Shown piece by piece: positions 1-6,428 of a DNA stretch of 6,630 nucleotides. Position 1 is the first letter of the stretch. Every line of letters begins with the position of its first letter. Both the position numbers and the translations under genes were made by a program. Source of the DNA: Rhodoferax sp. (GTDB lineage Bacteria; Pseudomonadota; Gammaproteobacteria; Burkholderiales; Burkholderiaceae_C); assembly GCA_023231075.1 (NCBI GenBank), contig JALNWC010000148.1, forward strand, positions 1 to 6,630, read 5' to 3'. The notes under the pieces are model-generated. The model saw nothing but the letters and a program-made list of their open reading frames with translations. It was not told where the DNA came from and made no database searches.

Positions 1-839
1 CTGGCGGTGCTGGCGGTGACGAGTTTGCCACCCGGCTGATTGCCTCAGAGCAACTCTTGACGCAAGATCGTTTTGTAACGGCACTCAAAGAGCGCAGCTG
101 GCAGTTTCTGGGTGCCGACGAAACCGGCGACCCGGCCGGATCGGCCTGGACCGAAGCCGGTGCGCTGGACAAACGTGGGCACACCGAGGGCTGGAAGCTG
201 GCGCGCAGCGTTGACACCGAAGTGCGCGATATGGTCAGCCGGATCACGGCGCTGCTCAATGCGGGCTGGTCCGAGCTTGTGGTGGTAACAGACCACGGCT
301 GGCTGCTGATGCCTGGTGGCTTGCCCAAGGTGGAGCTGAAGGCCTTTTTGACCGAGACCCGCTGGAGCCGATGCGCGGCCCTGAAAGCTGGCGCGCAAAC
401 CGATGCACAGGTGTTTAAATGGCATTGGAATCCCGGTGTGATGATGGCCAGCCCGCCCGGCGCGGGCAGCTACCGCGCCGGCATTGAGTATTCGCATGGC
501 GGCGTGTCGCTGCAAGAAATGGTGACCCCGGTGCTGCGCATCAAGTCGGCCCAGCCAGGTGCTGGCGCGGCGCGCTTGCTGGAAGCCAAATGGACCGGTG
601 CCAAATGCCGGGTGCTGGTGGCAGGGCCAAGTGCAGGCGTGCGTGTGGATGTGCGCACCAGCCAGACAGACCCGGGGACATCGCTATTGGCGGACAAGCA
701 GGCGCGCGACACCACGGCCGACGGCCGGGTAACGATCTTTTTGGAAAACGATGCCGACATTGGCAAGCAGGCCGAGATTGTTTTGCTGGAATCTTCCGGG
801 CAGGTGATCCATTGCCTGACCACTACATTGGGACAATGA
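1..839 (+). CDS. pglZ: BREX system PglZ-family protein, C-terminal part (5' end outside window)
   Basis: The frame is open to the left window edge (first whole codon at 3-5) and ends with TGA at 837-839, giving 278 visible residues. A TTG at 57 could be read as a start, but the reading frame continues upstream in matching style, so this is the tail of a larger protein; PglZ proteins are usually about 800-900 residues. The stretch VVVTDHGWLLMPGGLPKVEL includes TDHG at visible residues 96-99 (D97, H98), the Asp-His metal-binding motif of the alkaline phosphatase superfamily to which PglZ belongs. A second family-like segment, EYSHGGVSLQEMVTPVL, follows, then a beta-rich C-terminal domain. I judge it closest to the PglZ type B form of BREX type 1, from memory of that family. 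PglZ is a core BREX component needed for phage exclusion; its precise biochemical role is not settled. It precedes brxL by 4 bases, the usual BREX order. The first 18 bases are a 9-bp tandem repeat (ctggcggtg twice) encoding a glycine-rich run. Confidence 0.9.
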   Translation, partial: GGAGGDEFATRLIASEQLLTQDRFVTALKERSWQFLGADETGDPAGSAWTEAGALDKRGHTEGWKLARSVDTEVRDMVSRITALLNAGWSELVVVTDHGWLLMPGGLPKVELKAFLTETRWSRCAALKAGAQTDAQVFKWHWNPGVMMASPPGAGSYRAGIEYSHGGVSLQEMVTPVLRIKSAQPGAGAARLLEAKWTGAKCRVLVAGPSAGVRVDVRTSQTDPGTSLLADKQARDTTADGRVTIFLENDADIGKQAEIVLLESSGQVIHCLTTTLGQ

Positions 840-843
840 GCTT

Positions 844-2895
844 ATGAGTCAAGCACTGGACCCCGTCGATACGATTGCCACCAAAGCCTTTGAAGGCTAT
901 GTGGTGCGCAAGGACCTGGTGCGCAAGTTCAAGGGCCAATATCCCATTCCAACGTATGTGGCCGAGTTTTTGCTGGGGCGCTATTGCGCTTCGGTGGACG
1001 ACGACGAAATCGCAGAAGGGCTGAAGATTGTCGAGCGCCAGCTTGGCGAAAAGACGATCCGCGCGGGTGAACACGAGTTGTTCAAGGCGCGCGCCAAGGA
1101 AAAAGGCCATGTGAAGCTGATCGACATCATCACGGCCCGCCTTGACGCTGCATCGGATTCGTTTTTGGCCACCTTGCCGAGCCTGCAACTCAAGGACGTG
1201 CGCATCAGCGAAGCGATGGTCCACGGCCATGAGCGCATGCTCACGGGCGGCTTTTATGCCGAGGTGGAACTCGCCTATGACCCGACCATCGCCCAGGAAA
1301 AGAATGGCCGCCCGTTTGGCATTGAGTCCATGCGCGAGATTCAACTCTCCAAGCGCGAGGTGTTGCCAGCGCTGTATCAGGGGCGCGAGGCATTTGCCAC
1401 CGAGGAATGGAAAGACTTTCTGATCCGCAGCATTGGCATGGAGCCAGAGCAACTCTCACCGCGTGCCCGCGACATGATGCTGCTGCGCATGGTGCCCTTT
1501 GTTGAGCGCAACTACAACCTGGTGGAGTTGGGGCCACGGGGCACCGGCAAGAGCCATCTGTTTCAGCAGGTTTCGCCCTATGCGCACCTGATCTCGGGTG
1601 GCAAGGCGACGGTGGCGCGCATGTTTGTCAACAATGCCAGTGGTCAGCGCGGGCTGGTGTGCCAGTACGACGTGGTTTGTTTTGATGAAATTTCGGGGGT
1701 GTCTTTCGACCAGAAGGACGGCGTGAACATCATGAAAGGCTACATGGAGTCTGGCGAGTTCAGCCGTGGCAAGGAAAGTATTCGCGCCGATGGTGGCGTG
1801 GTCATGGTCGGCAACTTTGACGTGGATGTGCAGCACCAGCAGCGGGTGGGCCATCTTTTTGGCCCGCTGCCGCCCGAAATGCGTGACGACACGGCGTTCA
1901 TGGACCGCATTCACGCCTACCTGCCTGGGTGGGATTTGCCCAAAGTAAGCCGCGACCTGTTGACCAACCATTTTGGTTTGGTGAGTGATTTCTTGTCTGA
2001 GTGCTGGAACCAATTGCGACGCCAAAGCCGGCAGAACATTTTCCAGGGACGCATTCACCTGGGTGGCGCCCTGAGCGGGCGCGATACGACGGGTGTGCAG
2101 AAGACGGTTAGCGGACTCATCAAGCTGGTGTCGCCGAACCCCGAGATTCCGGTTTCCGACGATGTGGCGGAGTGGGCGCTGCGCCTGGCGCTGGAGTGCC
2201 GCCGGCGCGTCAAGGAACAGCAAAAACGCATTGGCTCTGCCGAGTTTCGCAACACCCAGTTCAGCTACTCGATGGGCGAAGACGGTGTCGAAAAGTTTGT
2301 CGCCACACCCGAGCTTTACAGCGAGAACAGCATTTCCAGTGACCCACTGCCGCCAGGGCAGGTCTGGGTGATTTCGGCGGGCGGTGGCGACGAAAATCCT
2401 GGCCTGTATCAGGTGGACATCACCGAAGGCCCCGGCAGCGGTGTCAGGATTCTGAACCAGCCGACTCCGCCGCCATTCCGGGAAAGCGTGCGCTGCGCCG
2501 AGCAGAACCTTTATGCGAAGGCCAAGGAGCTGGTTGGCGACCGAGAGCCACGCCAGCATGAGTTCTCAGTGCAACTGCGCGCTTTTGACAGCGCCAAGAG
2601 CGGCTCGTCGGTCGGCGTTGGCGTGCTTCTGGCGCTGTGTTCGTCATTGCTGCAAAAAAGCATCAAGGGAGGTTTGGCTGTTTCAGGTGGTTTGAACCTG
2701 GGTGGGTCACTTGAAACCATTTTTAATCCCGTGGCGGTGGTTGAAACTGCCATCGAAAAGGGCGCCGCCAGCATCCTGATGCCCATCAGCAGCCGACGAC
2801 AAGTGAACGACCTGCCAGATGATTTGGCGGCCAAGATCACCATTCATTACTACCTGGATGCGCGGGATGCTTTGCTGAAGGCCTTGGCGATTTGA
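844..2895 (+). CDS. brxL: BREX system Lon-like AAA+ protein BrxL
   Basis: This is a complete 683-residue protein, the normal size for BrxL, starting at ATG 844 just after the pglZ stop. A weak GGGA at 830-833 is the only Shine-Dalgarno candidate, so translation may be coupled to pglZ. An N-terminal BrxL-type domain (about 1-210) is followed by an AAA+ ATPase core. The core has Walker A GPRGTGKSH at 230-238 (K236), Walker B VVCFDE at 277-282 (D281, E282), a sensor-1-like GNFD at 323-326 and a conserved MDR at 353-355 (R355) as a possible arginine finger. The C-terminal 110 or so residues are Lon-protease-like: GSSVG at 587-591 matches the place of Lon's serine motif, but the lysine expected near 630 is absent (NPVAVV). 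From published work on homologues, BrxL binds DNA as an ATP-dependent ring assembly related to MCM-type motors and acts in phage restriction rather than host methylation. This suggests an ATP-driven DNA-acting role here. It is the last gene of the BREX operon; its stop lies 15 bases from the convergent neighbour. Confidence 0.95.
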   Translation: MSQALDPVDTIATKAFEGYVVRKDLVRKFKGQYPIPTYVAEFLLGRYCASVDDDEIAEGLKIVERQLGEKTIRAGEHELFKARAKEKGHVKLIDIITARLDAASDSFLATLPSLQLKDVRISEAMVHGHERMLTGGFYAEVELAYDPTIAQEKNGRPFGIESMREIQLSKREVLPALYQGREAFATEEWKDFLIRSIGMEPEQLSPRARDMMLLRMVPFVERNYNLVELGPRGTGKSHLFQQVSPYAHLISGGKATVARMFVNNASGQRGLVCQYDVVCFDEISGVSFDQKDGVNIMKGYMESGEFSRGKESIRADGGVVMVGNFDVDVQHQQRVGHLFGPLPPEMRDDTAFMDRIHAYLPGWDLPKVSRDLLTNHFGLVSDFLSECWNQLRRQSRQNIFQGRIHLGGALSGRDTTGVQKTVSGLIKLVSPNPEIPVSDDVAEWALRLALECRRRVKEQQKRIGSAEFRNTQFSYSMGEDGVEKFVATPELYSENSISSDPLPPGQVWVISAGGGDENPGLYQVDITEGPGSGVRILNQPTPPPFRESVRCAEQNLYAKAKELVGDREPRQHEFSVQLRAFDSAKSGSSVGVGVLLALCSSLLQKSIKGGLAVSGGLNLGGSLETIFNPVAVVETAIEKGAASILMPISSRRQVNDLPDDLAAKITIHYYLDARDALLKALAI

Positions 2896-2910
2896 CTACC
2901 CATTCACCCT

Positions 2911-3777
2911 TCAACCCATGGCCACTTCATCGGCCCAGACCGTGAAACGCTGCAGCGTGTTGGGCCCGAAGCTGCTGGTCAGCGCCACGTCGCAGGCGTC
3001 GCGGCCACGGGCCATCAGCACGCGGCCAATGCGCGGCGTGTTGTTGCGCGCATCGAAGGTGTACCAGCGGTCGCCCAGGAACGCTTCAAACCAGCCGGCA
3101 AAATCCATCGGGCCGGGAATCGGCGGGATGCGGATGTCACCCAGGTAGCCGGTGCAGTAGCGCGCCGGGATGTTCATGCAGCGGCACAGGGCAATCGCCA
3201 GGTGGGCGTAATCGCGGCACACGCCCTGCCCTTCGTTGAAGGCCTCCCAGGCCGTGCGCGTGCGCCGGGCATGGTGGTAGCCAAATTCAATGCGCTGATG
3301 CACAAAATCGCAGATTGCCTGCACCCGTGCCCAGCCGGTGGGGCCGGCACCAAACTGTTGCCAGGCGATATTGGATAACAGGTCGGTCTCGCAGTAGCGG
3401 CTGCCCAACAAAAAAACCAGCACCGATTCGGGCAGGTATTCGACCGGCGTCTGCTCGACCCAGGGCGCCACCACATCGGGCAGACCGCTGTCATTGACCA
3501 GTGCCTCGGTGCGCAACACCAGTCTGCCCTTGGGCGCGACGATGCGGCTGCACCAGTTGCCAAACAGGTCCCGGTACGCGCTGATCGGCACCGCCGGGCT
3601 GGTCACCAGAATGTCCGGACGCACCAGATCGCTTGCCCGCGAATGGTGGATATTGAGCGACAACAGCATCGGCGTCGGGCCGGGGCAGTCGTACTCCATC
3701 TCGAAGCCGACGCGCATGCGCAGTCTGGCATCAGGTGGCTGATGCAGGGTGTATCCCGGTGCGTCGTTGATGTTCAT
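2911..3777 (-). CDS. Transglutaminase-like family protein
   Basis: This is a complete 288-residue protein. ATG at 3777 is the first possible start: the frame is closed by an in-frame TGA (plus-strand 3811-3813) with no other usual start codon between, and no clear ribosome binding site is visible. Residues from about 20 to 110 resemble the beta-rich N-terminal domain of bacterial transglutaminase-like proteins (YRDLFGNWCSRIV). The core domain carries GVCRDYAHLAIALC with the nucleophile-position Cys at 187, and RWYTFDARNN with the Asp at 242. The histidine normally found in the H-x-W-x-E stretch is replaced: here MDFAGWFEAF, with Ala at 227. No signal peptide or membrane segment is seen, so it is probably cytoplasmic. 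In this superfamily such proteins act as papain-like proteases, amidases or transglutaminases; the substrate cannot be told from sequence. It faces brxL tail to tail and looks like a resident chromosomal gene rather than part of BREX. Confidence 0.85.
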   Translation of the reverse strand: MNINDAPGYTLHQPPDARLRMRVGFEMEYDCPGPTPMLLSLNIHHSRASDLVRPDILVTSPAVPISAYRDLFGNWCSRIVAPKGRLVLRTEALVNDSGLPDVVAPWVEQTPVEYLPESVLVFLLGSRYCETDLLSNIAWQQFGAGPTGWARVQAICDFVHQRIEFGYHHARRTRTAWEAFNEGQGVCRDYAHLAIALCRCMNIPARYCTGYLGDIRIPPIPGPMDFAGWFEAFLGDRWYTFDARNNTPRIGRVLMARGRDACDVALTSSFGPNTLQRFTVWADEVAMG

Positions 3778-3963
3778 GCTGGTGGAATCCGGGTTTGAAT
3801 GAATGGGGGCTCATGGAATGGACCACAGCCAGATGGGCGAGCATAAGCTGCAACATGGCAAGCTGTTTGTTCGATAACACACCCATGCAACAAACGTTCC
3901 AGGCTCGCCAGCATTCGGCCGGTGGACGCCGACAGCGCTGGCTTAACGTGAAAGAACACGCAT

Positions 3964-4031
3964 GTCATGCCGGACTCGATCCGGCATCCATGAATTCGGA
4001 GCCATGGATTGCGGATCAAGTCCGCAATGAC
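3964..4031. repeat. REP/REPIN-like twin-hairpin inverted repeat
   Basis: Two arms of 29 bases (3964-3992 and 4003-4031) are inverted copies matching at 24 of 29 positions around a 10-base centre. Each arm also folds alone into a perfect 8-bp stem with a 5-base loop: atgccgga/tccggcat (3967-3974 with 3980-3987, loop ctcga) and attgcgga/tccgcaat (4008-4015 with 4021-4028, loop tcaag). The ends are gtcat and atgac. Four of the five differences between arms fall at paired positions and keep both small stems perfect. Repeats of the form GTCATTGCGG...CCGCAATCC are common as dispersed intergenic elements in proteobacteria. The element may also hinder transcription past the metabolic operon, but no T-run follows it on either strand. 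Confidence 0.8.
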
Positions 4032-4037
4032 AGCCTT

Positions 4038-4073
4038 CTTTCATGCGTCGGGGTGGCATGGTCGCCATGAAAG
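4038..4073 (-). terminator. Possible hairpin just after the acyl-CoA dehydrogenase stop
   Basis: ctttcatg at 4038-4045 is the reverse complement of catgaaag at 4066-4073, which abuts the TAA stop at 4074-4076. An alternative pairing extends the stem by gcg (4045-4047) with cgc (4063-4065) around a bulged base. There is no T-run after it in the minus-strand direction, so it is not a classical intrinsic terminator. It could protect or end the mRNA together with the adjacent repeat, or be chance. Confidence 0.3.
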
Positions 4074-5201
4074 TTAGAGATTTCTCTGAATGATGATTTT
4101 CTGCACGTCAGAGGTGCCTTCGTAGATCTGGCAGACGCGCACGTCGCGGTAGATGCGCTCGACGGGGAAGTCGTTCACCACACCGTAGCCGCCCAGCGTC
4201 TGGATGGCGACGCTGCACACTTTTTCCGCCATTTCGCTGGCAAAGAGCTTGGCCATGGCGGCTTCTTTCAGGCAGGGTTTGCCGGCGTCGCGCAAAGACG
4301 CCGCGTGCCAGATCAGTTGCCGCGCCGCCTCCAGCTGGGTGGCGCACTCGGCCAGCCGGAAGCCCACCGCCTGGTGGTTGAAGATGGCGGTGCCGAAGCT
4401 CTGGCGCTCTTTGGCGTATTGCACGGCAAACTCGAAGGCGCTGCGCGCCATGCCCACGCTCTGCGCGGCAATGCCAATGCGGCCGCCCTCCAGGCCGCCC
4501 AAGGCGATGCCGTAACCCTGGCCCTCGGAGCCGATCAGCTTGTCGGCGGAAATCCGGCAGTTGTCAAAGTTGATTTGCGCGGTGTCGCTGGAATGCTGGC
4601 CCAGCTTGTCCTCGACCCGTGCCACGTGGTAGCCCGGCGCGTGGGTCGGCACCAAAAAGGCGCTCATGCCCTTTTTGCCCGCGCCCTTGTCGGTGACCGC
4701 AATGACAATGGCCACGTCACCGTTCTTGCCGCTGGTGATGAATTGCTTGACGCCGTTGATCACGTAGCCGTCACCGTCTTTCACCGCGGTGGTGCGCAGG
4801 CTGGAGGCGTCCGAGCCCACATGCGGCTCGGTCAGGCAAAAGGCGCCCAGCATTTCCCCTCTTGCCAGCGGCGTCAGCCACTGCTTTTTCTGCTGTGGGT
4901 TGCCGTAACGCATCAGGATGGCGTTGACCGGGCAATTGGTCACGCTGATCACGGTGCTGGTGCCGCCGTCGCCGGCCGCAATTTCTTCGAGCACCAGCGC
5001 CAGCGTCAGGTAGTCCAGGCCCGCGCCGCCCAATTCTTCAGGCACGCAAATGCCGTAAGCGCCCAGCGCCGCCAGTCCCTGGTGCGCCGCCTTGGGGAAG
5101 TGGTGTTCCTTGTCCCACCTGGCCGCATTCGGCCACAACTCGGCCTGGGCAAAGTCGCGCACCGCGTCGCGGATCATTTCCTGGTCCTGGGTCAGCAACA
5201 T
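4074..5201 (-). CDS. Acyl-CoA dehydrogenase (short/medium-chain type)
   Basis: This is a complete 375-residue flavoenzyme, close to the usual 375-390 of the short-chain group. It introduces a trans 2,3 double bond into acyl-CoA with FAD, passing electrons to electron-transfer flavoprotein, the first step of beta-oxidation or short-chain acyl-CoA breakdown. The N-terminal helical domain is followed by the family signature CLTEPHVGSD at 122-131, the FAD/substrate segment RQSFG near 266-270, QTLGGYG at 334-340 and IYEGTSDVQ at 359-367. E361 sits at the place of the catalytic base of short- and medium-chain enzymes (unlike the isovaleryl or long-chain types, where the base lies elsewhere). The start ATG at 5201 lies 15 bases after the thiolase stop in an A-rich leader (gaaagaaaaaacc) with only a weak ribosome binding site, which suggests co-transcription with, and possibly translational dependence on, the thiolase gene. 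The exact chain length preferred cannot be read from the sequence; butyryl-CoA is a plausible substrate given the neighbour. Confidence 0.93.
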   Translation of the reverse strand: MLLTQDQEMIRDAVRDFAQAELWPNAARWDKEHHFPKAAHQGLAALGAYGICVPEELGGAGLDYLTLALVLEEIAAGDGGTSTVISVTNCPVNAILMRYGNPQQKKQWLTPLARGEMLGAFCLTEPHVGSDASSLRTTAVKDGDGYVINGVKQFITSGKNGDVAIVIAVTDKGAGKKGMSAFLVPTHAPGYHVARVEDKLGQHSSDTAQINFDNCRISADKLIGSEGQGYGIALGGLEGGRIGIAAQSVGMARSAFEFAVQYAKERQSFGTAIFNHQAVGFRLAECATQLEAARQLIWHAASLRDAGKPCLKEAAMAKLFASEMAEKVCSVAIQTLGGYGVVNDFPVERIYRDVRVCQIYEGTSDVQKIIIQRNL

Positions 5202-5216
5202 GGTTTTTTCTTTCGT

Positions 5217-6398
5217 TCAGAGCATTTCCAGCGCCACGGCGGTGGCTTCACCGCCGCCGATGCACAGGCTGGCCACGCCTTTCTTGAGACCACGGGCCTG
5301 CAGCGCGTACATCAGCGTCACCATGATGCGGGCTCCGCTGCAGCCAATCGGATGGCCCAGGGCGCAGGCGCCGCCATTCACATTGACTATTGTCTGGCTC
5401 AGGTTCAGCTCGTGCATCAGCGCCATCGGCACCACGGCAAAGGCCTCGTTCACTTCCCACAGGTCGACGTCTTTCACGCCCCAGCCCGCCTTGGCCAGCA
5501 CCTTGTTGACCGAGCCGATCGGCGCCGTGGCAAACCAGTTGGGCTCCTGCGCGTGCACCGCGTGGGCCACCACGCGCGCCAGCGGCTTGAGTCCCAACTG
5601 GCTGGCGGTGGAGGCGCGCATCATGACCAGCGCAGCGGCACCGTCGTTGATGCTGGAACTGCTGGCGGCGGTGATGGTGCCGTCTTTCTTGAACGCGGGT
5701 TTGAGCGTGCTGATCTTGTCGAGCTTGACCTTGCCCGGACCTTCGTCAATCGACACGAGCACCTCCCCGGCGCGGGTCTTGACCGTGACCGGTGCAATCT
5801 CGGCGGCAAAGGCGCCCGATGTTGTCGCCGCCTGGGCGCGCTGCACGCTGGTGGTGGCAAAAGCGTCTTGCTGTTCACGGGTAAAGCCGTATTTGGCGGC
5901 GCAGTCTTCGCCAAAGGTACCCATCGAGCGGCCGGGCTCGTAGGCGTCTTCGAGGCCGTCAAGCATCATGTGGTCAAAAATGCGGTCGTGCCCGATGCGG
6001 TAACCGCCGCGCGCCTTGGGTAGCAGGTAGGGCGCGTTGGTCATGCTCTCCATGCCGCCAGCCACCAGCACGTCGGCACTGCCAGCGGCCAGCATGTCGT
6101 TGGCAAACATGGCGGCGCGCATGGCCGAGCCGCACATTTTGGACAGCGTCACGGCCCCGGCAGAGAGCGGCAAGCCGCCTTTGAGCGCCGCTTGCCGCGC
6201 CGGCGCCTGGCCTTGGCCGGCCATCAGGCAGTTGCCAAACAGCACCTCGTTGACCAGCTCCGGGTTGACGCCGGCACGCTGGACGGCGGCCCGGATGGCC
6301 ACGCCGCCCAGGTCGTGCGCCGCCAGCGACGCAAAGTCACCTTGAAAAGAACCCATGGGGGTGCGGGCTGCGCCCACGATCACGATTGCATCAGTCAT
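5217..6398 (-). CDS. Acetyl-CoA C-acetyltransferase (thiolase II type)
   Basis: This is a complete 393-residue thiolase, the standard length for the biosynthetic/degradative acetoacetyl-CoA enzymes (AtoB/PhaA-like). It catalyses the reversible reaction of two acetyl-CoA with acetoacetyl-CoA and CoA, or thiolysis of short 3-ketoacyl-CoA. The N-terminus VIVGAARTPMGSFQG is typical. The acyl-accepting Cys is C89 in LSKMCGSAM; VNEAFA is the conserved Asn loop; H349 lies in GGACALGHPIGCSGAR; and C379 in LCIGGGEA is the second catalytic cysteine. All key residues are present. The ATG at 6398 is supported by a good ribosome binding site. The gene follows aceK by 30 bases and precedes the acyl-CoA dehydrogenase by 15, so all three probably share one transcript. 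Whether it serves beta-oxidation, ketone-body use or polyhydroxybutyrate precursor supply cannot be decided here, as no phaB, phaC or hydratase is in view. Confidence 0.93.
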   Translation of the reverse strand: MTDAIVIVGAARTPMGSFQGDFASLAAHDLGGVAIRAAVQRAGVNPELVNEVLFGNCLMAGQGQAPARQAALKGGLPLSAGAVTLSKMCGSAMRAAMFANDMLAAGSADVLVAGGMESMTNAPYLLPKARGGYRIGHDRIFDHMMLDGLEDAYEPGRSMGTFGEDCAAKYGFTREQQDAFATTSVQRAQAATTSGAFAAEIAPVTVKTRAGEVLVSIDEGPGKVKLDKISTLKPAFKKDGTITAASSSSINDGAAALVMMRASTASQLGLKPLARVVAHAVHAQEPNWFATAPIGSVNKVLAKAGWGVKDVDLWEVNEAFAVVPMALMHELNLSQTIVNVNGGACALGHPIGCSGARIMVTLMYALQARGLKKGVASLCIGGGEATAVALEML

Positions 6399-6404
6399 GT
6401 CAAA

Positions 6405-6410
6405 CTCCTT
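6405..6410 (-). promoter_or_regulatory. Ribosome binding site of the thiolase gene
   Basis: The minus strand reads aaggagtttgacATG: a full AAGGAG Shine-Dalgarno sequence 6 bases before the start at 6398. It fixes the start choice. It is much stronger than the A-rich leader of the downstream acyl-CoA dehydrogenase. Confidence 0.85.
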
Positions 6411-6428
6411 GGAAAAAAATGGGAAAAA

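Larger units (their letters stand above)
3778..4073. other. Intergenic region with repeats, no gene
   Basis: This 296-base stretch lies between the acyl-CoA dehydrogenase stop and the transglutaminase-like start, both on the minus strand. It should hold the promoter of the latter gene, but I find no convincing -35/-10 pair. It contains the 68-base twin-hairpin repeat at 3964-4031 and a smaller hairpin at 4038-4073. Short reading frames of 81 and 91 codons on the two strands run through the repeat and give peptides such as HAGLDPASM, which I recall as typical spurious translations of this repeat type. I do not call them genes. Confidence 0.7.

Noticed and set aside
1..18. 9-bp tandem repeat ctggcggtg at the left edge
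   Set aside because: It lies in frame within pglZ and encodes a short glycine-rich run; two copies of a GC-rich 9-mer are not enough to call a meaningful repeat.
57..59. TTG as the start of a separate 260-residue protein
   Set aside because: The frame is open to the window edge and the PglZ family is far longer, so this codon is an internal leucine.
1456..2559. A 367-codon open frame on the minus strand inside brxL
   Set aside because: It is antisense to the ATPase core of brxL, has no recognisable motif and has a low-complexity make-up typical of a shadow frame.
3964..4031. CRISPR repeat or phage attachment site
   Set aside because: There are only two arms, in inverted orientation, with no spacers, cas genes or integrase; the twin-hairpin layout fits a dispersed intergenic repeat instead.
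3774..4070. Two short frames (81 and 91 codons) on opposite strands in the intergenic region
   Set aside because: Both run through the inverted repeat and owe much of their length to it; peptides such as HAGLDPASM are typical translations of such repeats. Neither has a clear ribosome binding site or family resemblance.
4305..6023. A 572-codon open frame on the plus strand, antisense to the thiolase and acyl-CoA dehydrogenase genes
   Set aside because: Both genes beneath it are full-length, with all catalytic motifs. The antisense product is rich in His, Ala, Gly and Arg with no domain, which is usual for the shadow of GC-rich codons.
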